64,000 nt of DNA, taken from the NCBI GenBank assembly GCA_013399695.1, contig VXAU01003997.1, positions 713,107-777,106 of the forward strand, in the 5' to 3' direction. Every line of letters begins with the position of its first letter. The stretch's first letter is position 1. The notes beneath the pieces were generated by a model, which saw nothing but the letters and a program-made list of their open reading frames with translations, was not told the origin of the DNA and made no database searches. The position numbers and the translations under genes are program-made. This DNA is from Formicarius rufipectus (lineage: Eukaryota > Chordata > Aves > Passeriformes > Formicariidae). This document shows positions 26,330 to 37,292 of the stretch, piece by piece.

Positions 26330-26783
26330 CCAGTGGTCATGAATCAGGGTAACATGGACATTTGAATAAGGTAGGAAGGCCTTGAGCCAAGGAGGTTGGC
26401 AAGCTTGATTAGCTGGGTCACTGAACAAAGAAAAGTGGAGAGGTCACGGTGAGAAAGAGGAGAAAATTACCCCTGAAGAGGCTGAAGGGCGGACAGACCA
26501 CCTACAAACTGTGCCAAGAGAAGATCCTGGAAGGCTCTGCCTCAAGCTCTGCCCAAACTTCACCTCCTATGAATATGATAATTAGATATAACAACTTCAT
26601 GAATATGTATGTTAAGATGTTATAATCTTGAATGTCAACTGGATAAATTACCTCATTCTCGCTGAAACTTTGGAGCAGTTTGTGCCATGGAACTGCCTCG
26701 CTGCCCAACATTGCAGTAAATACCTTTGCTGCTTAAAGACCAAATTGTCTCTGCGCAGTTCATTTATTTCGTGCTTTTTGGCA
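26330..26783 (+). mobile_element. ERVK-like solo LTR (5' boundary uncertain)
   Basis: The 3' part reads as an LTR R-U5 region: 'gcccaacattgcagtaaata', 'cctttgctgcttaaagacca', 'aattgtctctgcgcagttca', ending '...ctttttggca' at 26783. I recognise this terminus style from avian ERVK-type LTRs. No coding retroviral sequence flanks it. A convincing target-site duplication was not found, so the left limit is approximate. Confidence 0.6.
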
Positions 26784-27129
26784 TCAAAAGAAAAAAACTG
26801 ATAAAATCAATTCACTCCATGAAAGAAAGATAACACCGTGTCAGCATCAGCCTTTGAAAACTCCCTGGGATCAGTGGCTGTGGAATCAATTCGGCATGGA
26901 ATACTACCTGGTGTACATTTTCCCTCTTTCCCCTTCTCCTGCATGAATTGCTCTGTGCCTAACAGAGACACAAAGCAGAGAGACCAGAATGCTGCCTGGT
27001 TCAGGGTCTCTCCTGGCAGAGGTCATTAACTGTGGCTGCATAGTGGGAAATGAGTTTGGGAGAGAGTGATACCCTGGAAAACCGTGAACTCCCCCAGGGT
27101 TTGAAAGAGCAGCCTTAAACCACAGGAGT

Positions 27130-27819
27130 TGTGCTGGTTTAGAGTTAAACTGGCAGGAGAAATGAATCCGACTCAGAATGGGATTGCAAGTCAGAATAAC
27201 AATTGAATAAAAGATCACAAAATACACTGGCACAGAAGGAAAATTCGTTTGTGCCACAAAAACACCAGCTGTACAGCCCAGCACAGCGGGGCACGAGCAG
27301 GATGGAGCTCACCAACCCCTGTGCCGAGCACCACGTGGCCCCACCCCAAGTTCAAAGTAAAAAGAAAACAAGAAACCTGCTGGTGACAATGATGGTTGCA
27401 GTCTGGTGGCAGTCTCAGTCTGGTTGAGGCTCTGGTCCTCTGGATCTGAAGAAAGCTCCCAGTCCCAAAACCCCAGGCTGATCTCTGCTTGGGCTCAGAT
27501 GGGAACGCCCAGTCCCTCCCCCAGGGCAGAGACTTTCACAATGGGTGATTTACTCTGTGAGGTGAACAATGGCATATTTTTGGCATCCCTGATGGCGCAT
27601 TAGCAGATATGACCCCTCAGGTGTGTGTGGAGACAGGAAAACTTCCTTATCTCACAGAAGATCCTAAACACCCAGCTTGTAGCCTGAGGGGTCGGGTGTG
27701 CCTTAGGCAGCTGCTGCAAATGGGCCATTGTGAGCAGTTTGTGGGAAAAAATGACATAGAGGGTTTAGAATAGACACCCACCCAGTGACAAACTGATCCT
27801 GGCTACTAAAACCAGGACA
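27130..27819. mobile_element. Solo LTR, 690 bp, with perfect 5-bp TSD
   Basis: Ends on the plus strand are TGTGCTGGTTTAG and CTAAAACCAGGACA: imperfect inverted termini with TG/CA ends. Flanks are GGAGT at 27125-27129 and GGAGT at 27820-27824. No internal retroviral gene lies inside or beside it, so it is a solo LTR of probable ERVL class. Orientation is unclear: AATAAA is on the plus strand at about 27207, unusually near one end. Confidence 0.85.
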
Positions 27820-28389
27820 GGAGTGAACACAGCTTAAAGAAACAGAAACATGGGGGATTTTCACTTCAACCCATACTTACTTAGATCTTGGGGAGGTTCA
27901 GGCTGGTCATCGAGGAGTGTTTCACTTGAGGATGTTGCAGCCCTGGAGCAAAGCTGCTGAAACTCCCTCCTTGTGGGTTTTCAAGGCTTGGGTGGGAGCA
28001 GCTGCAGCATTGACAGCAGCCCTGCTCTGAACTTGAACTCCTGAGAACTTTGCCAGCCAAGAGGTCTGGGATCCTACGATCCCAGCAGGCACAATTAATA
28101 AGAACTGTTCACACCTTTGGTATCAAAGAGAAAAAAAAGATAAGGCAGGTTCAGCATCTGCTTTTTGGCTTTGAAGGCACGCACAGGCTCACAGCACTGT
28201 TCTGTTAAAAAAGCTGAGAGAAAGGCTCTCACTGGTGTTGTTAACACCATCTGTGAGCTGCAGTATTAAACATGATTTGCCTGGTTTTAAAATTCACTGG
28301 TGGGGCCCCTGAGTACTCTCTGTGGGAGACAATCATGACACTGCCCAGTTCGTTGCTCTGAGGTTTTGGACCTTCAGTTATTTGGGTTC

Positions 28390-28574
28390 TGGTTTGTTTG
28401 TTTTTGGTTTGTTTTATTTTGTTTTGTTTTGGGGTTTTGGTGTTTGTGGGGTTTTTTTTGTTTGTTTGTGGGTTTTTTGTGGTTTTGTTTGTTTTTGTTG
28501 GTTTGGTTTGGTTTGGGTTTTTGTTTTGTTTATTTGTTTGTTTTGTTGGGGTTTTTTTGTTTGTTTGGTTTTTT
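28390..28574 (+). repeat. T/G-only tract, no C in 185 bases
   Basis: Degenerate (TTTG)n/(TTGG)n: no C and only two A on the plus strand. Open frames here (Phe/Val/Gly/Cys/Leu-rich on plus, Lys/Gln/Thr-rich on minus) are artefacts of the repeat. Confidence 0.95.
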
Positions 28575-30156
28575 CTTTTAAAAGTAATTCCCTATTATTT
28601 TCTTCCCCACTGCACAACTTTCCAAAAGCCTTCTTTCTCCAACCCTTTCATACCTTCTTTATAAGGCTGTTAGCAGCCTACCCCTTTAGAAATTTGCTGC
28701 ATCTATTTGCTAAGATGGATCTTTTGCTCACTTCCCTACTGAGAAAGGGAAGTGGCATGTAGCCTGAAAGTAGCTTCCATTTAATCAAAGCATCTTCTTC
28801 AGAGTAGACCTGTCATGTCTTTGTGTCCAAAGGGAGAACAAGGGAATATTCTTTACTTCATTTTCACCCCACTCACCTGCTTAGCAGTGAACACATCTTC
28901 TTTGCCTTCAGTTATGGCAAAGGATTTTATTGTTACCCCATATGCCACCCACGTTTCATGTGTTTCTGCTTTCACTTGGACTGCAGCTCTCCAGAGGATG
29001 ACTTTGCCTTGTCCCTATGCTGAAATTTCTCCCCTAAACCACAGTGTAAAGACACTTTTAAGCCTCAGTGTCATTGTTTTGGAGGGTGAGTCAGGAGATA
29101 GTTAGACTGTATTCTTAGAATCTCCCTATATTGTGAATAAAGTTGTGAGGAGAAGTTTTTCTCCTTTGGACCAGCCCAAACCCAGAGAAAGACAAAGCTC
29201 ACCGTGGAGTTCTTCAGGACACTAAAACAGGGTAAGTCTCCATCTCAGTGAAAGGCAAGAGATTTTGTTTTACCAACAATTTGTAGGGACAGAGTCAGGG
29301 AAGTCAGAGTTTTAACTGTCACATTTACTTGGCTGCACTAACCTGGATTGCTGGGTTTAAAAACTAGCATTAACTGTTGCCTGTCCCTTTCTTTTTCCCC
29401 AACAGCTCTTGCTCATATTCCACACAGAAAACCTGATAGATGATAAAAGGTAAGTGATAAAAGCTGTGTATATGTTGAGAACTGCATCCTGGTGTTTTAA
29501 CATGCTTTAAATAAACTTAAATAAATTATTTTCTATTAGAGCTTTTCCTCTGAGGATGTCAAGCCTCTCCTAACAAACCCCCAGTTTAAGGGAAGAAAAG
29601 TTTGGACAGCTATGGACTGTTAGACTCATTATCTTTATGGTTGTTTGTACTTTACAAGTTTTCAGTATGGGCTTTATTTGTGGTGATTTCCAAAGGAGGC
29701 CGACCTGGGAGTGCCAGTTTGCAAAGCAGGCTGGAAAAAACTACTGAGAAAAATATATCCCTCAGCATTTAAGATCTTCGCTCTTTCCTCTCTCTGTGCC
29801 TAACAGGTACAGGCAGGGAGGAGGCTGCTTTTTTGCCACACTAATGAAGCACCAAGGGCATGGAAAACTCAAGCAAAGCCAAAGCAACCCCAAGGTTCCC
29901 CTGGGTGTGGTGCTGAGCCTGGGAATTCTCCACCTACATTGCCAGGCAGTGCCAGTGGGGCCCAGGCATGCACAACAAAGGATGGGGAATGGCACTGGGA
30001 AGGCTCTGAAGGGAGAGTTTTGTTTTCTAGTACATCATTCTCATGATGTACCACTGAACAAAGGCAATTCTTTCTGCAATCAGATGGGAAAGGCTTTGCT
30101 CGACATCCTATTTGCCTTTCAGACTGAGCTGAGAGAGTTGAAAGACTTGAAGTAAT
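28575..30156. other. Intergenic, no firm gene
   Basis: Unique sequence containing only the weak exon-like signals noted at 29232 and 29406-29449. Confidence 0.45.
29406..29449 (+). other. Candidate small exon of an unknown transcript
   Basis: Preceded by a strong acceptor (pyrimidine-rich 'ctttctttttccccaacag') and followed by a near-consensus donor (AAAG|GTAAGT, GT at 29450). A second good donor (ACAGG|GTAAGT, GT at 29232) lies 174 bp upstream. The 44-nt segment is open in one frame, but no protein is recognised. This is inference from splice-site consensus only; chance matches are common. Confidence 0.2.
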
Positions 30157-30332
30157 CTCTCCCAGAGAAGCTGTGGCTGCCCCATCCCTGGAAGTGTCCA
30201 AGGCCAGGTTGGATGGGTCTCTGAGCAGTCTGGGACAGTAGAAGGTGTCCCTGCCCATGGCAGGGGGGTGGAATGGTTTGATTTTTCAAGTCACTTCCAA
30301 CCCAAACCACTCTAGGATTCTGGGATTCTGTG
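30157..30332 (+). repeat. CR1 LINE 3' fragment
   Basis: 'ctgtggctgccccatccctg', 'gaaggtgtccctgcccatgg', tail 'actctaggattctgggattc' then 'tgtg'. Plus orientation, truncated to ~175 bp. Confidence 0.92.
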
Positions 30333-31375
30333 AAACTCCTGGAATAGCAGGGTAAGGGATTCTAGCAGACAGCATAATCAGGTTGGTGTGTGAGGATTCT
30401 TCAGTGACAGATGGGATTTTTTTTCCCCTCAGACGTTTTTGTGACTGTCCAGTGAGGTGTTTGTATGGACATCTCAGTTCCAAACTCTTGCAGGTCATTG
30501 TAAATCTTGAGGGAGATTCTATTTGGAGTTCAATAGCCATGTGATGGCCCTGCCCACCTAAGTCACAAGGGTCTTTTTTCTGTTATTCATATCTGGTCAA
30601 TTAAAACCTTAAAGCTCTTTCAAACTGCTTACAACAACCCTCCTACTTCACAGCGACCTGACAATCCATGTTAAGGAGTTATAATAACCCCCCAGCTCTA
30701 CAAAAAGCTGAATCACAGAATTATGTGAAGAAAATCAGGTTTCAAGGCACTTTGGTGAGTCCACGGGAAAGTAAATGAGAGAAAACTGGTAGTTTTGTCA
30801 GCTTTTCATCTTTTTTAACACCCTAGAAGCATGCTCTTCTCAAAATGGCACTTTGCATTTCCTCTTGGAGTGAGTTGCCTTGTTTAAATTAATTCAAATG
30901 ATGTGTTATCCTTCACGGAGGTCTGTAACCTCCAGGCAGCTGAGGAATGGTAGCTGTGGCCTATTTATGAAATAAATCCTAGCTAACACATAAATAACAC
31001 TGAAGCTTCTGCCACCCCTTCACTTCCCAAAGGCTGCTCAGCTCATTCCTCACTCTTGGACACTTCTCCTGGTCGGAATCCCCGTTCAGACTGGAGAATG
31101 GCCTGTGGCACAGAAGCAAACACTCTACTGTGCTTCCTAAGCAGGGAGGGAAGCAATCACTCACACTTTATCAGCTGCAGCAGCACACATCTGAAGTTCT
31201 GAACTTCCCCACCTCACTGAGTGGCAGGAATGGGGCAGACCTCAGAGTAAGCAAAGGAAAATTAATTCCTGCCTTCCACCCCCTTTTCTTCTCCCAAAAG
31301 CTGCTTTAAGCTTTGCTTTTTCTGGGTGGGAAGTAAGAGCCATTGACTCAGCCAGGACTCAGCACAGTTCAGTAA
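30333..31375. other. Intergenic, no gene seen
   Basis: Unique sequence with no supported gene, RNA or repeat. Confidence 0.5.
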
Positions 31376-31478
31376 GATCACATAATCCCAGAGTGGCTGG
31401 AAGGGACCTTGAAGATCATCTCATTCCAACCCTCTGCCATGGGCAGGGACACCTTCCACTTGTCCAGGTTGCTCAAGG
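31376..31478 (-). repeat. CR1 LINE tail fragment
   Basis: 'ggctggaagggaccttgaag', 'atcatctcattccaaccctc', 'gggcagggacaccttccact': reverse of a CR1 3' end, ~100 bp. Confidence 0.88.
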
Positions 31479-32767
31479 TACTTATTTCCCTCTTCTCCTG
31501 GTTGACAGAGGTGGGGATAAGGGATCATTGTCACTAGATGACCTCTCTGCAGCTGCACTGGTCCTCCCACTCCCAAAGCAGACCAGATTTTGGCCAGTCC
31601 CATGCAAGAAAAGCTCCCACATCTCATTATCATAGTCTGACTCAAAAAACTAGGTTCAGCTCGAGCCTGAAAGGAACTTTTAAGCCCAGGAGCACATGAG
31701 CACAGAGCTCCTCTGCCTGGATTTCAAGTTCAGGCCCAGGGTGGAGACCTTACTCCACCCTGAAAATAAAGAAGGATGCTCCCTGCAGAACTCGACCCAT
31801 TTATTCTGAAGCAAGGAAGATAATCCTGACCCCAATCTACCATCAAAGAAATGCTTTCTTCCTTTGCCTTCTGCAAATCACCTAAGTGGGGAAGCCCCTC
31901 AGAGTCAGAAAAAAGGGTTGTTGTGGCAGCTGCTGCTGTCTCTGAAGGGAAGGAGAGGGAACAGCGAGTGGAAAGGGACTGACGGGAGCAGAGTAGCTTT
32001 GATGCAAGTGAAGGCTCTGCAGCTGGGGCTGCGTGGGAGGGAGCAGAGATTCTGCCAGCCAGCAGAAAGGTGCAGCATTTGTCATAATGTGGTTATGCTG
32101 CCTTTTTTTAAGAAAAAAAAAGAAACCACGAGCTGATTTCATTCTCCTGTGGCCCCTTCCTCATGCAGAGCTCTTGAAGGTGAGAGTTCACAGCTCTTCA
32201 GACCATCCTCAGGACAGACTGGGGTGGCAGGGGCTGTATCAACAACCCCAGGCATTTTAAATCAACAGCAAAGAACCCACGCAAAAGTATTCCAATACAA
32301 TATGTTGCCCATTATGAGAGCAATTCCTAATGCCCCATCCTTGTGGCCCCCAGAGCTGGACAGTGTATGTGGGTACATGTATGAGAGACAGCAAAAAGTC
32401 AGTTGAGACTCTTTTAAAATTGCAGAAATCCAACATGATTTCTAGGGCACTGCATCAGGGGGGAAAGAATAATAAAAACACCCCAACCAAATCAAACTCC
32501 TTATGTTTCCTTGCCACCCTTGCTTGCACTCAATAAACGGGTGAAAGCAGCTCTCCCAGAGCTCAGCAGCAGTATTTTTTTGCCATCATCTGCTGCACCC
32601 AGGCAAAAACGCCTCAAGCCCTGCCCAAGCTGTACATCCCCCAGTGCAGTTGATGTGCTGAGAGGCACTGCTTCGGCTTAGTAATCTTGTTTACACATGT
32701 TTCCGCTGTACTTTATTTCCTGCGTGCCTGTGCTGCTGTAATCTCATTTACCAGCCTCAAAGGTTAC
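31479..32767. other. Intergenic, no gene seen
   Basis: Unique sequence. The short open frames here show no domains. Confidence 0.5.
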
Positions 32768-32800
<33 letters not shown>

Positions 32801-32824
32801 AAAAAAAAAGGAAAAAAAAAAGAA
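32768..32824. repeat. Long poly-A / A-rich tract
   Basis: Twenty-eight consecutive A (32768-32795), followed by A runs broken only by single or paired G. No retrotransposon body was recognised just upstream on the plus strand, so it is not clearly an insertion tail. Confidence 0.9.
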
Positions 32825-32869
32825 AATGAGATCCCAAGAACAAAAATGGGAAGGCAGGAGGCTCACAGG

Positions 32870-33355
32870 GATGCCCTCGCCCCTCTCACGCAGGCAGTAA
32901 TGTGCTTTCTCTCCGCTGCCTGATAAGCGGCACCTCTGCGCTCGGTGTTTCCCCCGCTCTCCCGACTGGGCAGCACAAAGCAGAGGGATTTGCGGGCAGT
33001 TAATTCCGATAATTGTCTTTTCCTGCTGCCTGTGCGAGGGGAACGCCGGAGCTCAGGGGGCAGAGGATTCCATGTGCGCTCGCATGCCCTTCCGCAGCGC
33101 ACCGTGTGCCCGCAGCTGCCCTCCTCTCGTCCCATCTGTCGGAGATGCATGTTGATTTCGCTCATCTTGCATCCTAAAAAAACCCGGTAATGATGATGAA
33201 TAAACCCAGCGATAACGATGAATAAACCCAGCGATACTGATGAATGAAGCCAGTGCTGGGGAGGGGGGTTGGCAGCCGATTCAACCGCTCTGCGAGGTCT
33301 GCGTGCTGCAAACGCGCTCAGCGGGGTGTGGAGCTGCATCCCGGGGTTAAGTCTT
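32870..33355. promoter_or_regulatory. CpG-rich patch, possible promoter or enhancer
   Basis: By eye about 35 CpG in ~480 bp, GC-rich, against a CpG-poor background on both sides. Vertebrate CpG islands commonly mark promoters or developmental regulatory elements. A 168-codon minus-strand open frame spans it (33369-32863) but shows no domain. No TATA box with downstream gene is evident. It could be the 5' end of an unannotated transcript or a distal NTF3/KCNA5 element; both are inference. Confidence 0.45.
33195..33253 (+). repeat. 22-bp tandem repeat, ~2.7 copies
   Basis: Units GATGAATAAACCCAGCGATA+2 nt at 33195-33216 and 33217-33238, then a diverged partial unit. It lies inside the CpG-rich patch. 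Confidence 0.85.
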
Positions 33356-36300
33356 TGCATCACATTCACCTCTGTGGATTTCAGTCCCTCACCTTTCTTA
33401 GCATTACATTTTTCTGTTGTGTTTCCTGCCTGCCTTGGGCTTTTTTCCCCCCACTCCTGTAATTACAGGCACAAAGCTCAAGCACTGGGCTAGGGACAGA
33501 GTCAACTTCTAGGCAAAGTGCCCTTCTCAGATTGAAGATATTTTCATCCAAATTTAATTTTTATTGTTCGTTGCAAGCTGATATATAGAATCAATGTAAT
33601 CTGATTAGCCTAGCATGAAATTCAAGCTTTCTAAACACAAACATATTTGCTGGTTTAGTTTTTCACCCCAGCCCAAAGTGGAAATCATCCTGGTTCTCAA
33701 AGAATGAGTCAAGCCAGTTGAGCTTTGATCCTGGCTGCAACTTTGCAGGCTTTCAAGCCCACCATGGCAATATTGATCCACTTACGTACAGAACTCTTAC
33801 TAGAGCAGCACACATAGCTAAGATTATAATTCTTCAAATTGTTATCATTCTTGTCATTGTCCTGTGTTTGAACTCCCTTACCAGTTTCTTCCTTGAACAA
33901 GAAATTCTGTACTGGAGCAACCAAAACCCATCTTAAGGAGAGATGTTAGTACCACCATGTACCCTTCTGGCCCTAGTCAATCAATTTTGGGGGACTTCCT
34001 GAAGCAAGGGCTGCACTCTGTGATACCTTACTCTTTTTTAAGATTTCTATCCAGGCTGTGCTCTGCTGGATTGAGCATAACAAGAACACAAAGTCCTGGG
34101 GCTTTTTTTGCTGTGCATATGTTGCAGTTCCCTGCATTTGTCCAAATTCTGCACAAATTACAGCAGTAACTGGGTTATAAAGAGAAGCATTGTCTTTGGA
34201 TTGTGAGAACAGAGAGCAGTGGACAATGTAAGGCATGGCTGTCCTGGCAGCATCTATGAGAAGAATGGAGTAAGGAAGGGAATAGAAAGAAAAGCCATTT
34301 GCCATATGTAATAAAAGCAATGTGTGAAAACAAACCGGTTTAAAACTTGCTTCCTGTCCTCCAGTAATGACAAGAAGCTCGAAAGGAATTAATGAACATG
34401 CTCCTGGCAAAACAGCAGCAGTAGTTCACCTAAATGAGAGATGTCTATAAATAGAAGCCCTAATTATAAGCGAGCCCCAGCTGTTTGTTTGCAGGAATAT
34501 ATCTTGTTTCTCACTGGAGATGCCTACGTGTGTACACTATACCTCCCACATGTGAGAGGAGTCAGAAGCTGTTATTTTAGAGTACATGTGAAAATATAAC
34601 TGCAGGCAATAGTTGAGTGATCGAGGTAAGTCTTGGTGTAGGTAAGCCAGGCTAGTCACCTGTTATCGTGACCACTGTTATCTCTTCCAATCCTCAGACG
34701 TCTCCTTGGAGGTCCCATTGCCCTTCCTCTGTGGTAAATATCCCCCAGAGGAGCAGAATAAATTGGTTCAGACTTCATTCTATTGAAAGTTTGCAATTTA
34801 TAGGATTTAAAATCCTGAACAAACAGCCTGGCAAACATCATTAAATGGACAAGGATGAGAAATGTCTTCCCCTCTTTGACTGCTTTGTAAATAACTGTAC
34901 TTGGTGGAGGCTCACTTGCAGCAAGGACATGTTCCCAACACATGGAGTGTGACAGAAAATCTCCCACTGACTTCACTAAACTTTTGAGACCCAAAGGGAT
35001 ATTGCAGCAGTAAAAAGCTAGTATTGTACAACAGCCTCAAGTCTCTCCTGGCAGTGAATGTCTTCTAACAAATATGCCAAAAAAAAGCTAAGTCTCCCCA
35101 AAGCATTAGAGACACTGAAAGGTTTCATGTCCTTGCTCTGAGGGACTTTAATGTCCATGAATGCTTGGAGTGCTCAGAATTTTGATAAGCTCACTCGAAG
35201 ATCAAAGCCTGTTCCAGAGACTCAAAAATCTCCTCATTAAGGCCTCAGTCCCACATCCATTTGTGCATCTGTTCATGTCAGCTAGGACTGTGCTGCAGCA
35301 CAGAGCTGAACACCTCATTTGATCTATCCAGCAAAAACAAGCCCAGAAAATCAAAGGAGTTGTAAAGAACCACATGACAAGGATGAAGGTCCTCCAATTA
35401 AGGGCCTAAGACTTGCATCAATCCACAGATCCCCCAGTTCAGGTTACTCTTTTCCTTAGTAGAGAGGATTTAAAAAAAAATAAATAAAACAAATCCCTTT
35501 AAAAAGGTTGTGCTTCATACAAGTTTCATTTAAATACAGCTAAGCTCTCAGGTTTTCAGTGGGTAAAAATCAGAAGAGCTGCACTAATGTCAAGGAAATT
35601 AGGTTAGTTCAGGCCAGCTGAGAATCTGCCTTACAGACTTTTTAAAGGCAGAACCAGGTGCTACAGCATTAAGTTCAAAGAGTAGCACAGGGAAGAACTG
35701 ACATCACACAAACTTCTCAGAGCCTTCTCTTTTGTTCTAACTTCAAATGGTGGATCAAAACAACCTGCATCCTAGACCTGCTGCTTTGGTGCTCACATGG
35801 CTCATCCACAGAACATTCATTCATCAGAAGGCTTTGGTCTGTGCTCTGCCTCCATGAACAGCTCAGCAGGATGTGGATTCTCACAGAAATTTTGGGTGCT
35901 CTGCCCAAGGTAGCATTTCCTAACTTCCAGTGAGAGTCAGATGCTTGGAATTCCTCTAAAATACCTGCTCTCTCCAAGGAAACTCAGGCCAGTCCATCCA
36001 ACATAACCCAAGCCTTTGCTGTTCCAGGACAGTGGCAGACGTCCTAGAGCATATTCCTTTTGAATCTACTGATGACTGAGAGCACTGGAAGGTTACTCCA
36101 GCACTCCCCAGAAATTTGCATATTCTCTGACAAAGGACTTCTTGCAGTCCTTTATTTATCCCTGAGCTGTAGCGACATAAAAGACACGTGCAGCCTGATG
36201 AAGTGGGTTGGCAGATTTCATTGAACCCTCTATTGGCTCATGTAATAGCAGTTCTAAACTTAGCCATGGTGAGAACTGAAATAAAGAACATAAACCTTCA

Positions 36301-36420
36301 TGGAACAGGAAAATCTACTTTCCAAGTCTAAATAGCCTTAAGGAGAATTATTTCTGAGCTGAGCTTACTGCTCGCTGTAATTTTTTACCCAACTCAAATC
36401 CCACATCAGGAGAATTTCAG
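33356..36420. other. Intergenic, no gene seen
   Basis: Unique AT-rich DNA, notably free of CR1. The open frame at 33973-34410 minus (145 codons) has no recognisable domain. The motif cluster near 34.45 kb is listed separately. Confidence 0.45.
34445..34492. promoter_or_regulatory. Cluster: MEF2-type site, TAATTA, CAGCTG E-box, FOX-like motif
   Basis: CTATAAATAG (34445-34454) is a perfect match to the MEF2 consensus YTAWWWWTAR. TAATTA follows at 34461-34466, then CAGCTG at 34478-34483 overlapping TGTTTGTTTGC. MEF2 plus E-box clusters are typical of muscle enhancers, and Kv1.5 is muscle- and heart-expressed. Functional relevance is inferred only; the CTATAAATAG could equally be a TATA box. Confidence 0.25.
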
Positions 36421-36427
36421 GCCGTGA

Positions 36428-36473
36428 CGGATATATAGAGAGTAGATATAGATATAAATATATAGATACAGAT
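36428..36473. repeat. Degenerate (GATA)n-like AT repeat
   Basis: Imperfect gatata/tagata units over about 45 bp. Confidence 0.7.
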
Positions 36474-36544
36474 TAATACATTCACAATTATCAGTCATTA
36501 TTATTCAAAAACTGTTGTCACTGTTACGCACACGTGATATGGCT

Positions 36545-37187
36545 CTGCAGAACAGGGGCATTATTTTATTGAGTTATAGATGGGGAAAAGGCATAAAGAA
36601 CACATGTAATGCACATATTTGAAATAGCCATATAAACAGAAACAGAAAAATGTTCAAGTCAAAGTCACATGAAAAATTAGACTACTCTTCAGATGCATTC
36701 TAGACTTGTATGTACAGCCTTTTTACGCTAGAAGTAGAAGTACAAACTCCAGTTTTTAAGCACATCTCAAGAATAAAAAATATATAAATAAACAAAGATG
36801 AATGCAAACAAAAGAAAAAGAATGAACACTTGACTCTTCTTCCAGAACAATGAGAAATTTTGATATGTAAGAACCATGGTAGAAGATGCGCAATCTATGA
36901 CAAGAACTCATTTATTTCCAAACAAAATCTCAAATAATAAAGTCTTGTGCCTGGGAGTGAATCCAAAGCATTCTAACTCTTAGAGCTGAGCAATTCCACT
37001 ACGAGAGAAACCTGCAAGCAGGACAGTGTTTCAACAATCCAGGTGAAGCAATCCAACTCTCTGGAACGTGTGCTCGGTGGGGATATCACAGTCATTTATC
37101 TGGAAGGAAACCCAAGGCTTCTTGAGAACAAGGACTAGATGGGTTTGGCTTCAGACTCTGCAGGAGTGTCTTCCTCATGGTCAGGAC
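36545..37187 (-). other. Candidate 3'-terminal exon of an unknown minus-strand transcript
   Basis: On the minus strand a strong acceptor (TTTTCCTCCTGCAG, AG at 37189-37188) leads into sequence open in one frame for 16 codons (PDHEEDTPAESEAKPI) to a TAG at 37137-37135. About 620 nt of AT-rich, non-repetitive UTR-like DNA follows, with AATAAA at 36570-36565. I recognise no protein with this acidic tail and found no upstream exon in the window. It may be a lncRNA exon, a protein's last exon, or chance. Confidence 0.22.
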
Positions 37188-37292
37188 CTGCAGGAGGAAA
37201 ACAATCACATTGTAATGTAAGAAGCTGCAGTAAATACTGAGAGAACAGCATTAGGCTGCACACTGGATACAAAACTATGGCTTAGGACCAAG

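Noticed and set aside
28322..28762. 146-codon hydrophobic plus-strand open frame, looking like a membrane protein
   Set aside because: The hydrophobic part is the (TTTG)n tract translated as Phe, Val, Cys, Leu and Gly.
32863..33369. 168-codon minus-strand open frame across the CpG patch
   Set aside because: Arg/Ala/Ser-rich with no domain. GC-rich DNA has few stops. No transcript signal was recognised beyond CpG content.
34441..34454. CTATAAATAG as a core promoter TATA box
   Set aside because: No downstream exon, CpG island or open frame supports transcription initiation there. A MEF2-type site is at least as likely.
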